A stretch of 64,000 bases of DNA from Microbulbifer agarilyticus S89 (GCF_000220505.1 NZ_AFPJ01000043.1:110815-174814); one strand, 5' to 3'; counted from the first letter of the stretch, positions 18,007-27,203 are shown. The notes: generated from the letters alone by a model not told the origin. Made by a program: numbers and translations.

Positions 18007-18588
18007 ATGATGCAAAAAATTGAAACAGTTCTGGGCCTGCTGCTCGGGGCACTGCTGGGGCTGATGGTGCTCGATGTGACCTGGCAAATTCTCACCCGTT
18101 TCCTGCCCATGCAGCCCAGCTCATACACCGAAGAGATTGCACGTTACCTGCTGGTTTGGATAGGGCTACTGGGCGCCGCTTATGCTTATCGCAAGCAATC
18201 ACATCTCGGTATCGATCTGCTCAGTAATGCGCTGCACGGACGACCAAAACGCCTTCTGCAATTATTTGTAGTGTCTGTTTGCCTGGTTTTCGCATCAATG
18301 GTCATGGTTTATGGCGGCGCCAAACTTGTTCTGCTGACCTTTGAACTCGAGCAGCGGTCAGCCGCGCTGAATCTTCCTATGGGATATGTCTACAGCGTGT
18401 TGCCACTCTCCGGTTTGCTGATTAGTGTCTTTGCGCTTGATCAATTATTACAGTTGATCGCCAACAAGCCACAAGAATCTGCTATTGGCAGTGCCGCCGC
18501 CCGCCACGATGAAGCGGAGATGAGTGATCAGCCAGTACTGGCGGTAAAACAAAAATCCAAGCCGGTAGAACCGGCGGTTGAAGCTTAA
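18007..18588 (+). CDS. TRAP transporter small permease (DctQ family)
   Basis: Small membrane subunit of the TRAP transporter, 193 residues from the ATG at 18007. GTGGAAGCGAAG just upstream may provide a ribosome site; the GTG at 17995 is an alternative. Four hydrophobic segments are visible, with the DctQ-like features DVTWQILTRF, TEEIARYLLVWIGLLGAAYA and a Lys/His turn before LGIDLL. The last 35 residues form a charged cytoplasmic tail. It sits between the DctP and DctM genes, 15 bases before dctM. Confidence 0.93.
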   Translation: MMQKIETVLGLLLGALLGLMVLDVTWQILTRFLPMQPSSYTEEIARYLLVWIGLLGAAYAYRKQSHLGIDLLSNALHGRPKRLLQLFVVSVCLVFASMVMVYGGAKLVLLTFELEQRSAALNLPMGYVYSVLPLSGLLISVFALDQLLQLIANKPQESAIGSAAARHDEAEMSDQPVLAVKQKSKPVEPAVEA

Positions 18589-18603
18589 GCGAGGGATAAC
18601 GCC

Positions 18604-19905
18604 ATGGAAGTTGCCGTTCTGGTTCTGCTGATCAGCTTTCTGATCCTGCTTGCGCTCAATGTGCCTATTTCGATCAGTATCGGTGTTGCCACCGTGCTCA
18701 CCATGCTGTGTACGATTGACTTTGACCCGGCCATGATCACCATGGCACAGAGGATGGCCACGGGTATTGATAGCTTTGCGCTGCTGGCAATCCCGTTCTT
18801 TATCTTTTCTGGCATGCTCATGGGAAGTGGCGGTATCGCGCGCAGGATCATTGACTTCGCGCGGGTGCTCGTGGGCATGCTCCCCGGCGGCCTCGCATTT
18901 GTGAACATTATCAGCTGTACCCTGTTTGGCTCCATTTCGGGTTCTGCCGTGGCGGCCACCTCCGCCATCGGTGGCTTTATGATCCCCTCGATGGAAAAAG
19001 AAGGCTACGATAAGAATTTCAACACCGCCGTTACCGTGGCCTCATCCACCACTGGCTTGCTGATCCCGCCGAGTAATATTCTTATCGTCTTCTCTCTCGC
19101 GTCTGGTGGTGTCTCAATTGCGGCACTATTCATCGCCGGTTACCTTCCGGGCTTGTTGCTCGCACTGGGTTTGATGATGGTCTGTGGTTTGTGGGCCAAG
19201 GCGAAAGGCTATCCGGTGGGTGAAAAGCCCTCGCTGCAGGAAGCCGTGCAGAAGACACTGGATGCAGTACCGAGCCTGCTCCTGATCTTTATTGTGATCG
19301 GCGGCATTATCAGTGGCTTTTTCACGGCCACCGAGGCCAGTGCCATCGCAGTACTTTACTCATTACTGCTGTCGTGTGTGGTGTACAAGGAAGTTAAGTT
19401 GCGCCAGCTTCCTGCGCTATTGACCAAGTCAGTAGAAACCACCGCGATCGTGATGTTCCTGATTGCCGCATCCTCGGCGATGTCGTGGATCATGTCCTAC
19501 CAGAACATCCCGCAGACCATTAGCCAGGCCTTGATTACCCTGAGTGAGAACCCGCTGCTCATTCTGCTGACGATAAACCTGATACTCCTCGCCGTGGGTG
19601 CCTTTATGGATATGACCCCCGCGGTATTGATCTTTACCCCTATTTTCCTGCCGGTCGTGGTAGAGCTGGGTATGTCGCCGCTGCAGTTTGGCATCGTCAT
19701 GATTCTGAACCTTTGCATTGGCCTGTGTACGCCGCCGGTAGGTAGTGTGCTGTTTGTCGGGGCGAGTATCTCGAAAACATCGATTACCGCGCTGGTGCGG
19801 CCACTACTGCCTATGTACCTGATGATGTTCCTGGTACTGGCCCTGGTTACCCTGGTCCCCGCGATTAGCGAGTTCTTGCCGCGCGCCTTGGGCTTGATCG
19901 ATTAA
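18604..19905 (+). CDS. TRAP transporter large permease (DctM family)
   Basis: Large integral-membrane subunit (433 residues) that carries solute with sodium in TRAP transporters. It has about a dozen hydrophobic segments and the family motifs GSISGSAVAATSAIGGFMIP, TTGLLIPPSNILIVFSLASG and LCIGLCTPPVGSVLF. It is the last gene of the kdgK-dctPQM unit and is followed by a terminator. Confidence 0.95.
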   Translation: MEVAVLVLLISFLILLALNVPISISIGVATVLTMLCTIDFDPAMITMAQRMATGIDSFALLAIPFFIFSGMLMGSGGIARRIIDFARVLVGMLPGGLAFVNIISCTLFGSISGSAVAATSAIGGFMIPSMEKEGYDKNFNTAVTVASSTTGLLIPPSNILIVFSLASGGVSIAALFIAGYLPGLLLALGLMMVCGLWAKAKGYPVGEKPSLQEAVQKTLDAVPSLLLIFIVIGGIISGFFTATEASAIAVLYSLLLSCVVYKEVKLRQLPALLTKSVETTAIVMFLIAASSAMSWIMSYQNIPQTISQALITLSENPLLILLTINLILLAVGAFMDMTPAVLIFTPIFLPVVVELGMSPLQFGIVMILNLCIGLCTPPVGSVLFVGASISKTSITALVRPLLPMYLMMFLVLALVTLVPAISEFLPRALGLID

Positions 19906-19989
19906 TCGTCCCAGCGCAGGTTGCCGCGTGGCATAGGTGTCATTTGGCGGCATGACGTACCCTTATTTTCTCTCCACCAGGATGGTATT

Positions 19990-20016
19990 GCCGGGCTGAC
20001 AAGCCCGGCTTTTTTT
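19990..20016 (+). terminator. Rho-independent terminator of the kdgK-TRAP operon
   Basis: GCCGGGCT (19990-19997) and AGCCCGGC (20002-20009) pair perfectly around a 4-base loop, followed by seven T residues. Confidence 0.88.
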
Positions 20017-20097
20017 CGCCTATCATTTTCTGTTGCTAACCGAATAAATGCGCTGCACTCGTGGCATTTGGCGTTGCTATCAACTCGAAACATACAA

Positions 20098-20568
20098 ATG
20101 ATGAATATGAAGATTCTCAATGAATCAAAAATCATGTATCTGCTTTTGTTCACCACGCTCTTTTGTTCAATCTCGGGATTCAGGGGGCTGTCCTTCCTCC
20201 TTATGTCGGTAACGGTTCCTATATTTGTCAGTTGGGCGTTTAATCACCGAGATTTCAGATACAGGATTCAGGCATTTATCTACTTTGTCGTGATCATTGT
20301 TGTGGAGATCGCAGGTTTTGCGGCACTCTATGAGCGAGAAGGTATTGTCTGTGAAGGCAGGCTGGTTAAGGATGCCTACACAAGTATTTATTTCAGTATC
20401 GTCACATGGACGACATTGGGATACGGCGACTGCGTGCCAACGCCGGCTATGCGACAATGGGCTGCACTACAGGCCGTCCTGGGCTACATCATGATGGCTA
20501 TTTTTACCGCGTTGGTGCTAAATTTCCTTAACGGCCGAATTCCAGAAACAAGCGATAGGGACGGCTAA
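20098..20568 (+). CDS. Small potassium-channel-like membrane protein
   Basis: About 156 residues with four hydrophobic segments. The last two flank a pore loop with TTLGYGD, the potassium-channel selectivity filter, preceded by SIYFSIVTW as in ion-channel-2 family proteins. The start is chosen at the first of the clustered Met codons (20098, 20101, 20107), because the upstream open frame runs through the terminator of the preceding operon. Base composition is more AT-rich than its neighbours. No regulatory nucleotide-binding domain is present. Confidence 0.75.
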   Translation: MMNMKILNESKIMYLLLFTTLFCSISGFRGLSFLLMSVTVPIFVSWAFNHRDFRYRIQAFIYFVVIIVVEIAGFAALYEREGIVCEGRLVKDAYTSIYFSIVTWTTLGYGDCVPTPAMRQWAALQAVLGYIMMAIFTALVLNFLNGRIPETSDRDG

Positions 20569-20665
20569 TGCAAATCTATGGGAGAAGGTGGCTTCCTGCG
20601 TGAGGCAGTTCTCTTGGGCGTATGCTTGCAGTCACTGAAAATATTTTCTTGAATTACCAATTATT

Positions 20666-21166
20666 ATGTTCGATTTCGAAACGCCTCGGCTCCTAGTGAG
20701 TGAGCTGTCTGCTGATAGTGCCGCATCAGATCGAGCGGAATTACTGGTCGAGATACCGAAAATTCTTACACCTGCGGTGGTTGCTTATCTACCGCCACAC
20801 TTTTCCGGGATTACCTCCCCCGAAGTTGCGAAAGTATGGCTAGCTCGTATGTGTGCCGAGAGTCATCTTTTGTTGATTACGACACGGATCGACAAGGAGC
20901 CCGTCGGTTTTCTATTTGTCCACGTTAACCAGCAGCAGGATGCACATATCGGTTTCTTGCTACGCGAGTCATGTTGGAGGCAAGGGCTGGCGAGTGAACT
21001 GCTGAGCGGCTTTATTGATCAGGTGCGCAAGGGGGCATCTCTTAGCGCACTTATCGGCGGTGTCAGTTTGGAGAATATTCAGTCTCAGCGACTTTTCGAG
21101 AAGCTGGGTTTTAACAAAAGGCTCGATGCTGAGATGGATACTCTGTTTTATGAGCTCGTGCTATAA
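20666..21166 (+). CDS. GNAT family N-acetyltransferase
   Basis: Protein of 166 residues resembling RimJ/RimL-type GNAT acetyltransferases. It starts FETPRLLVSELSADS, has a central beta strand (LLITTRIDKEPVGFLFVHV) and the acetyl-CoA region LLRESCWRQGLASELLSGFI, and ends with SQRLFEKLGFNK, a common GNAT C-terminal motif. The substrate is unknown. It stands alone between the channel-like gene and a small monooxygenase-like gene. Confidence 0.8.
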   Translation: MFDFETPRLLVSELSADSAASDRAELLVEIPKILTPAVVAYLPPHFSGITSPEVAKVWLARMCAESHLLLITTRIDKEPVGFLFVHVNQQQDAHIGFLLRESCWRQGLASELLSGFIDQVRKGASLSALIGGVSLENIQSQRLFEKLGFNKRLDAEMDTLFYELVL

Positions 21167-21239
21167 AAGTTGAGCGAATAGGTAATAGTGAGCCCGATAT
21201 GATCTGGCACTTTTTGTTTTACGGTTTAAAGGGGGTGTA

Positions 21240-21515
21240 GTGGGGAAGGTAGTATTAGATGGATATATCCTCGTCCCTGCGACAGAGCTTGATGCCATCA
21301 AGCGCGAACTCATCGAGCATACTCGTCTTACTCGCGCGGAACCAGGATGTCTAAAATTTGTGGTCGAACAGGATGTTGAAGAGCCGACACGTTTCAATGT
21401 TCACGAGGAATTTATTGATCGTGACGCATTTCAACATCACCAAAAGCGTGTAAAAAGCTCGCGCTGGGGTAGCTTGACTACGAACGTTTCACGTCACTAT
21501 ACGGTTTTCGGATAG
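21240..21515 (+). CDS. Antibiotic biosynthesis monooxygenase (ABM) domain protein
   Basis: A 91-residue single-domain protein of the ABM/quinol monooxygenase fold. The pattern HTRLTRAEPGCLKFVVEQD followed by FNVHEEFIDRDAFQHH is typical. It starts at GTG 21240 with GGGGG at 21231-21235. Members act on quinones or small aromatics, or have only housekeeping roles; the substrate is not readable. Confidence 0.78.
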   Translation: MGKVVLDGYILVPATELDAIKRELIEHTRLTRAEPGCLKFVVEQDVEEPTRFNVHEEFIDRDAFQHHQKRVKSSRWGSLTTNVSRHYTVFG

Positions 21516-21643
21516 CAGTTTCTTATTTATGCGGGTGTCTGCCCGCCTGATGTCCGTCTAAATATAACAGCGCCGTTTTCCACATCATGACCTATGCTTA
21601 TGGCGAAGATTCTCCACGATATATTCTTAATTGAGATATAAAT

Positions 21644-22183
21644 ATGGCTACTTCTACCAAACTGAGAGCAGGTGATGCCTTTCCTTCTCTGGAGGCGGTC
21701 AAGCTGGATGGTTCGAGCGTTACCCTCGGTAAGCCACAAGGAGGCGCGACCTGGCAGGCCGTGTTTGTGTATCGTGGCAAGCATTGCCCTCTGTGTACCA
21801 AGTACCTGAGCGAACTGGAAACATTCAAGCAGGCCTTTCGGGATGCGGATGTGGATATTCTCGCGGTGTCCGCTGATTCAAAAGAGCAGTTGGAGCAGCA
21901 CCTGGAAAAAGTACAGGTTAGCTTCCCCATTGCCTACGGGCTGACGGAAGAGCAGATGAAGACGCTGGGCCTGTATATTTCCATCCCCCGGTCAGAACAA
22001 GAGACGGACCACAATTTTGCCGAGCCCGGGCTGTTTGTGGTGAACGAGCAAGGTAATCTGCACGTGGTGGACATCTCAAATAATCCCTTTGTACGCCCGG
22101 AGCTGGGCGCGCTGACTCGCGGTCTCGCCTGGATTCGCGATCCGGACAATCACTATCCGATTCGTGGGACACTGAAGTACTAA
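21644..22183 (+). CDS. Peroxiredoxin-like thiol oxidoreductase (AhpC/TSA fold)
   Basis: Thioredoxin-fold protein of 179 residues. The active-site region is VYRGKHCPLCTKYL with Cys48 and Cys51, a CxxC arrangement rather than the single peroxidatic Cys of most peroxiredoxins. FPIAYGLTEEQMKTLGLYIS and PGLFVVNEQGNLHVVDISN fit the later AhpC/TSA strands. No signal peptide is seen, so it is probably cytoplasmic. It may reduce peroxides or disulfides. Single-gene unit. Confidence 0.8.
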   Translation: MATSTKLRAGDAFPSLEAVKLDGSSVTLGKPQGGATWQAVFVYRGKHCPLCTKYLSELETFKQAFRDADVDILAVSADSKEQLEQHLEKVQVSFPIAYGLTEEQMKTLGLYISIPRSEQETDHNFAEPGLFVVNEQGNLHVVDISNNPFVRPELGALTRGLAWIRDPDNHYPIRGTLKY

Positions 22184-22251
22184 TCACCAGAAGTGTCCGA
22201 TCCCTGAAAAATCAATCCCGGCTTCGCAGTTAACCGGCTGCTGGTACTGTT

Positions 22252-22713
22252 ATGGCGAAACATTCCTTCACGGTTTCTCCCGAGGACTATCCTCGTCCGC
22301 TGAATGTAATGGGCGATACGGTGAGTGTCCTTGCGCGACTCGCGCAGACGGGCTCGTACGCAATCACCATCGTTCACGGCAAGGCTGGGGATGGGCCCCC
22401 TCCGCACCGGCATGACTGGAATGAAACCTTTTTTGTGGTGCGCGGCAGTGTCGACTTTGCATTGCGAGGGTGCGAGACTTGCGCGGAAGCCGGGAGTCTG
22501 GTGCACTTCCCGGCAGGCGAGGTGCATTCGTTTACCTTTGGTGCCAGCGGTGCCGAATTACTTGAGATAACGGGACCCGGCAGCCGGGCGGTGGAGATGT
22601 TCGAAGCGTTGGATCGTGAAATTCCTGCGGGTGTGAACGATGGGGCTCGTATCGCCCAGGTGCTCGAACAAAACGGCGTGCAGGTGGTTCAGGGAAAATC
22701 TTCCCGGGACTAA
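22252..22713 (+). CDS. Cupin domain protein
   Basis: A 153-residue single-cupin protein. The motif PPPHRHDWNETFFVVRGSVDF supplies the first cupin histidines and Glu, and SLVHFPAGEVHSFTFGASGA supplies the second motif with the last His. A metal site is expected. No catalytic function can be assigned. Upstream GTTATGG gives little ribosome-site support, but the start matches the first motif well. Confidence 0.8.
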   Translation: MAKHSFTVSPEDYPRPLNVMGDTVSVLARLAQTGSYAITIVHGKAGDGPPPHRHDWNETFFVVRGSVDFALRGCETCAEAGSLVHFPAGEVHSFTFGASGAELLEITGPGSRAVEMFEALDREIPAGVNDGARIAQVLEQNGVQVVQGKSSRD

Positions 22714-22885
22714 GCAGTCCGGCGCGAAGTCATGGGGTCTAATTGGTCACCTCTATCAAGTGGCTAGATGCAAACAATTTTTACAAATAGGAATTGTTCT
22801 CGATAATCGGCATATTGTTCGTGGCTGCTCAAAATTTGCACAGTGCGGCCCGACCCGAGACCGGTGCAACTGAGGATGATTCACT

Positions 22886-23059
22886 ATGAAGAAGACCTGT
22901 AGTTTTGCGTTAGTTCACATGGCCGTCGCATTCACCGTGGGCTTTGTGATGACCGGGGATTTCTTGGTCGGAAGCGCACTGGCACTCGTAGAGCCCGCAT
23001 GTAACACGGTGGCGTACTATTTTCATGAGAAGTGGTGGGGCGGCGCTGCGGTTGCCTGA
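22886..23059 (+). CDS. DUF2061 small membrane protein
   Basis: A 57-residue protein with an ATG at 22886. It reads MKKTCSFALVHMAVAFTVGF and continues with a second hydrophobic stretch and the segment ALVEPACNTVAYYFHEKWW. The HM.VAF, TGD and EP..NT..YYFHE.W pattern is characteristic of DUF2061 membrane proteins, whose function is unknown. It is followed by a terminator. Confidence 0.85.
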   Translation: MKKTCSFALVHMAVAFTVGFVMTGDFLVGSALALVEPACNTVAYYFHEKWWGGAAVA

Positions 23060-23115
23060 TCGTTTTTCTCAGCGGTTAACGTCTGCCAGAGAATCGCTGC
23101 GCATCAAGAATTTCG

Positions 23116-23152
23116 AAAGGCCGCGGATTGTGCTCAATCCGTGGCCTTTTTC
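23116..23152 (+). terminator. Rho-independent terminator after the DUF2061 gene
   Basis: AAAGGCCGCGGATTG (23116-23130) pairs with CAATCCGTGGCCTTT (23135-23149) with one G-T pair, followed by T residues. Confidence 0.85.
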
Positions 23153-23714
23153 GTTTATCTGCTTGTTGCTCAGTTGTTACCAAGCACGAAACAACGCTCC
23201 AAGTCCTTTGGATACCGCAGGCTCAAGTTATCACAGGTCTTACCCAGCTTGGCGTGCGACTGTGAATGCGCCGTGGTGTCCTTCTGCCGGGTGGCGAGAA
23301 TGGCAGGTTTGGCTTGGTGGTGGGATTTTAGCGGCAAGTGCGTATTCATTTGGAAACCTCTACTGCATATACGCTGCGATGTATGCCTTTGCTGCTTTCG
23401 CGGTAATTCTCTCGTGAGCGTGTTGACCAGGGAAAAGATACGGAAAGTCTGCGCGGCCACGTGTTAACTGTAGTGTAAAAAACGAGGGACCAGCCGCCAC
23501 ATGCCCAATGTGCGCACAAATGCCATTTTCCCTGAGACTCACCGCAAGTTCCCGTCGCCTCAAAGCAGGTTCACCGATCGCTCGCATATCTGGATAGTGT
23601 CCAGCAATCAAGGCGAAAGCTATATTTGATTATCGCTATGGTGACTTTCGGTCTATTCTTAGTCTTAGTTTCGCGAATACACGACGAACAGATTAAGAAA
23701 GAGCGAGAGCAACA
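23153..23714. other. Non-coding or degraded stretch
   Basis: No convincing gene is seen in these 560 bases. Several overlapping open frames of 80-130 codons exist on both strands, but none shows a recognisable family, a signal peptide or a good ribosome site. The last 60 bases are AT-richer and probably hold the promoter of the following small gene. Confidence 0.4.
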
Positions 23715-23864
23715 ATGAAAAATTCCACGACACACTTGTTACGTACAGAGTTACCTGCAACCGCCGTCACCGAATGTAGTTTTCAACAGAACGTTGCATG
23801 TAACTCTGAATGTAATTACAGCGATAACTATTACGGTGATCAGGTATGTATCTTGAAAAAGTAG
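23715..23864 (+). CDS. Possible small cysteine-containing peptide
   Basis: A 49-codon open frame starting MKNSTTHLLRTELPATAV and ending GDQVCILKK. Cysteines are at 21, 29, 33 and 45, all in the C-terminal half, and no Trp, Pro-rich or membrane segment is seen. The leader-like first 20 residues followed by a Cys/Asn/Tyr-rich core resemble the layout of a modified-peptide precursor, but no modification or export gene is adjacent. A purine-rich stretch (GAGCGAGAGC) precedes the ATG. I do not recognise a family. It may equally be a chance frame. Confidence 0.35.
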   Translation: MKNSTTHLLRTELPATAVTECSFQQNVACNSECNYSDNYYGDQVCILKK

Positions 23865-23944
23865 TGGCGGACTGGGTGACGGGTATTCTGCTGCGGGCGC
23901 TGGAGACGCAGCTGCAAAGTTTCGACAAGGATGACAGCCTGTAA
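23846..23944 (+). CDS. Possible overlapping 32-residue peptide
   Basis: A second short frame starts at an ATG inside the cysteine-peptide gene and encodes MYLEKVVADWVTGILLRALE followed by a polar tail ending DKDDSL. The first 24 residues have an amphipathic helical pattern. It ends just before a weak hairpin with T residues. No clear ribosome site is present. It could be real, a remnant of a longer gene, or chance. Confidence 0.2.
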   Translation: MYLEKVVADWVTGILLRALETQLQSFDKDDSL

Positions 23945-23946
23945 AT

Positions 23947-23974
23947 GGCACTCAGTAATTTGCGTGCCGTTTTT
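23947..23974 (+). terminator. Weak terminator-like hairpin
   Basis: GGCAC (23947-23951) and GTGCC (23964-23968) flank a 12-base loop and are followed by GTTTTT. It would end a short rightward transcript carrying the small peptide frames. Confidence 0.3.
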
Positions 23975-23999
23975 CCGGCTTAAGTTACCAGGCCTGATT

Positions 24000-26900
24000 T
24001 TACGAAAGTAATCCCAATAGTTCTTCGCCACTTTTTGGCAGCTGCTGTGCCTGCGTGGCATCAAACAGGGCATCCGCCAGCGCTTGCTTTTGCTGCTGCA
24101 TTTTTTGGATGCGCTCTTCCACCGTATCGGCCGCAATGAGCTTGTACACAAACACCGGCTTGTCCTGCCCAATGCGATGGGCGCGATCCGTCGCCTGATT
24201 TTCTACCGCGGGATTCCACCAGGGGTCCATATGGATCACCACATCTGCGGCGGTCAGGTTCAGTCCGGCCCCACCGGCCTTGAGACTGATTAAAAATACC
24301 CGCACGTCACCACTCTGAAAGCGGTCAATCGCTTGCTGACGGTTGCGGGTCTGGCCGGTAAGTTTCGCGTATTCGACCTGTTGTTCGTCGAGCTGCTGCT
24401 CAATCAGTTTTAGCACTTGGGTAAACTGGGAGAAGATCAGCATACTGCGGCCTTCCTCCAGCAATTGTGGCAGGTTTTCTTCCAGCCAGTTGAGCTTGGC
24501 GCTTTCCTCAATACCCGCCGCCATTTCCAGTTTAACCAGTCGAGGGTCGATGCATGTCTGGCGAAGTTTCAGCAGGGCATCGAGAAACTCGATCTGACTT
24601 TTCCCCAGCCCCTGGCGCGCGACCAGATCGCGGATTCGCTTTTCCATGCTGATGCGTACGCTTTCATACAGGCTGCGCTGCTTGCTCCCGAGTTCCACAT
24701 ACTGCATGGTTTCAGTTTTCGGCGGCAGGTCGGCGACGACTTCAGATTTCGTGCGCCGCAGCATAAACGGACGCACCTTGCGTGCGAGTTCTTGTTGCCG
24801 CTCATGGTCGCCATGATTTTCGATGGGATTGCGGTACGCCTGCTGGAAGGCTTTGCTACCACCGAGTAGCCCGGGCAGGGCAAAATCCATCAGTGCCCAG
24901 AGCTCACCGAGGTGGTTTTCCAGTGGCGTGCCGGACAGGCACAAACGAGTGCTGCTGCGAATACGACGAACATACTCGGCAACTTTGGTGCTGGGATTTT
25001 TGATGGCCTGGGCCTCGTCCAATACCAGCAGGCTAAACGCGTGGTCTCGGTAATGTTCGTAATCGCGGGCCAGCAGGGGGTAAGTGGTGATCACCAGGTC
25101 ACTGTGGGTGACCTGAGGAAAGGCGGCCTCGCGGTGGGGGCCATGAATCAGTGTCACCTGTAATTGCGGGGTGAACTTTGCGGCTTCATGTATCCAGTTG
25201 CCGGTGAGGCTGGTGGGGGCGACGACCATTGCCGGTGCGGTGAGACTACCGCTTTCTTTCATGTGTTGTACCAGCGCCAGGGTCTGCAGCGTTTTGCCGA
25301 GCCCCATATCGTCAGCGAGTATGCCGCCAAAACCATAGCCCTGCAGGAATGCCAGCCAGTTCAGGCCATCCTGCTGGTAGGGTCGCAGGGTCGCGTGCAG
25401 ATGTTTCGGCTTGGGGATGGTGGGCAGCCCGGAAAAATCCCGCAGGGTTTCTTTTAGCTGATGAATTTGCGGGGCGCGTGCGTCGTCCAGCATATCGATA
25501 TCCGTAAACTGCACCGCCTGGAAGGCGGGCAGCGGAATGGGCTGATCGAGTTTTTTCTCTTTGAGCAAGTCGAACAGCAGGCTGCGAATACCTTGCAGGG
25601 GGCGGGTGTTCACGCTTACCCAGTCTCCATCCACGATCAGGCTCAGTTCATCTGGGGCATCTTGCTCCAGCCATTGTTCGACCAAGTCGACGATCGGCCA
25701 CTGGCGGCCATCGGGCAGCGTCAGGTCCAATCCCATGTCGAACCAGTTGTTATCGCGGTCGGTGAGCGCGATCGCAATGTCGGCATGCGCAATATCGAAA
25801 CGGTAGCTGGCATCGGTTTCGATGACCCAGCCCTGTGTGCGCCACTCGGGCAACTGCTCTCGCAGCAGTGCACTCCAGCGCTGAAAAATTTTCTCGGGCT
25901 TGGTGGCATCGAGAATCCAGACTTCTTCCTGGCCGCCCAGGTTTTCCTGCATCAAGTAGAGGCCTTGCTCGTGAATCCGGTCGCGACAGCGGCTCTCTGC
26001 TTCTTCGTCGCGAAGAATCTGGAAGTAGTTCCCATCCTGTTCTTCGGTCACTTCCTTGCCCGCATAGTGGCGGCTGTAATTGGGCGCAAGAGAAAAGCCC
26101 CCGTAATCGAAGTTCAGCTTCAAGGCGGGCAACTTGTAGTGATCAAAGTCGCAGCCCACCAGAGTGACAACGGGATTGAATTCACGAACAACGGTGAGTG
26201 TCGGCTCAACCGGTAGCGGCAGTTGATCCAGCGGCACGCGCTGGCGCAACGCGACAGACATCAGGCCCACGTCCTGTTCCAGTACCGCAGGCATCGTGAG
26301 CAGGTGCAGCAGTTGCGCCGTGGGGAGTGGTGTGGTGATATCGCCGAGGCGGGCGGTATCGGCATCCAGATAGCAGGGTGGGTTCGTAGGAATGGTGTGC
26401 CAGTTGCTGGAGTCCAACCCTTCAAGGCTTGCCGCGAGTTGTAGTTTACCGCCCTGCTTTGCCTGCCAGGTCCACTGTAGTGCCCGCGACGGGGCTTGTC
26501 GGATGAGTTCTTCTTCGAAATAAAAGCGTTTGCTTTCGAGCAGATAGGGCAGTGCGCGACGACCCGCATCGCCGGATAATTCGATTTTGCCGCTGGCACT
26601 TACCCGGGGTAACAATTGCAAGATGTTGACGTCTTCATCCAGCAGGTGACTGGGGCGATTCCACCCCAGTCGGTTGGTTTCCTGCGTGAAATAGCGCAAC
26701 TGACTCCAGCTGCCGTCCTTCTTCAGGTAGCCTTTCTTGGTGGCGAGTTGCAGTTGCCCCTGAGTATTTTTTTCGAGCACGTACAGCAGGTAGTGTTGTC
26801 CGTGCTCCAGAGGCAGGGCATGGGTGCGTGGAGTGCTCGGTAGCTTGGCGAGCCATTGCTGCCAGTCTGCCGTGCCGGCCTCCGCGGTACCTGTTGCAGT

Positions 26901-27203
26901 GTCGGACTTGTCGGCGGTGACCTCACGTTGTTCCTGCCTGAGCAGTTCCAGCGCCACGGCGACCGCATGCTTGCAGTTGAGAGCGACCGGGCAGGAGCAG
27001 AGCCCCACCAACCGGCCGCGTTCGACATCGAGTTCCACCCGGTAAACGAATCGCGCCGAACCTTTTACCCGGCCGCGATAGATATTGGAGTCTGGGTCCC
27101 AGTAGGCCTCCTGCACACGCCCGCGCTGGAAATAGTCCTCACCGCGCTCAAATGCGCGTGGGTCGACCATATTGCGAACATTTTTCAGGGTGAAACGGAC
27201 CAA
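24000..27203 (-). CDS. SWIM zinc finger and SNF2-family helicase
   Basis: Large DEAD/SNF2 helicase of 1067 residues. A SWIM zinc-binding motif is near the N-terminus (GLCSCPVALNCKHAVAVALE). A long variable region follows to about residue 590. The ATPase core contains ILADDMGLGKTLQTLALVQH, the LVLDEAQAIKN box, LSGTPLENHLGELW and the C-terminal lobe with FLISLKAGGAGLNLTAADVV and ATDRAHRIGQ. Bacterial proteins of this architecture are thought to remodel nucleic-acid complexes; a specific role is not known. It stands alone, transcribed leftward. Confidence 0.93.
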   Translation of the reverse strand: MVRFTLKNVRNMVDPRAFERGEDYFQRGRVQEAYWDPDSNIYRGRVKGSARFVYRVELDVERGRLVGLCSCPVALNCKHAVAVALELLRQEQREVTADKSDTATGTAEAGTADWQQWLAKLPSTPRTHALPLEHGQHYLLYVLEKNTQGQLQLATKKGYLKKDGSWSQLRYFTQETNRLGWNRPSHLLDEDVNILQLLPRVSASGKIELSGDAGRRALPYLLESKRFYFEEELIRQAPSRALQWTWQAKQGGKLQLAASLEGLDSSNWHTIPTNPPCYLDADTARLGDITTPLPTAQLLHLLTMPAVLEQDVGLMSVALRQRVPLDQLPLPVEPTLTVVREFNPVVTLVGCDFDHYKLPALKLNFDYGGFSLAPNYSRHYAGKEVTEEQDGNYFQILRDEEAESRCRDRIHEQGLYLMQENLGGQEEVWILDATKPEKIFQRWSALLREQLPEWRTQGWVIETDASYRFDIAHADIAIALTDRDNNWFDMGLDLTLPDGRQWPIVDLVEQWLEQDAPDELSLIVDGDWVSVNTRPLQGIRSLLFDLLKEKKLDQPIPLPAFQAVQFTDIDMLDDARAPQIHQLKETLRDFSGLPTIPKPKHLHATLRPYQQDGLNWLAFLQGYGFGGILADDMGLGKTLQTLALVQHMKESGSLTAPAMVVAPTSLTGNWIHEAAKFTPQLQVTLIHGPHREAAFPQVTHSDLVITTYPLLARDYEHYRDHAFSLLVLDEAQAIKNPSTKVAEYVRRIRSSTRLCLSGTPLENHLGELWALMDFALPGLLGGSKAFQQAYRNPIENHGDHERQQELARKVRPFMLRRTKSEVVADLPPKTETMQYVELGSKQRSLYESVRISMEKRIRDLVARQGLGKSQIEFLDALLKLRQTCIDPRLVKLEMAAGIEESAKLNWLEENLPQLLEEGRSMLIFSQFTQVLKLIEQQLDEQQVEYAKLTGQTRNRQQAIDRFQSGDVRVFLISLKAGGAGLNLTAADVVIHMDPWWNPAVENQATDRAHRIGQDKPVFVYKLIAADTVEERIQKMQQQKQALADALFDATQAQQLPKSGEELLGLLS

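Noticed and set aside
23170-23460. Minus-strand frame of 96 codons after the DUF2061 terminator
   Set aside because: No family, no ribosome site and no conserved pattern; it overlaps several equally long frames.
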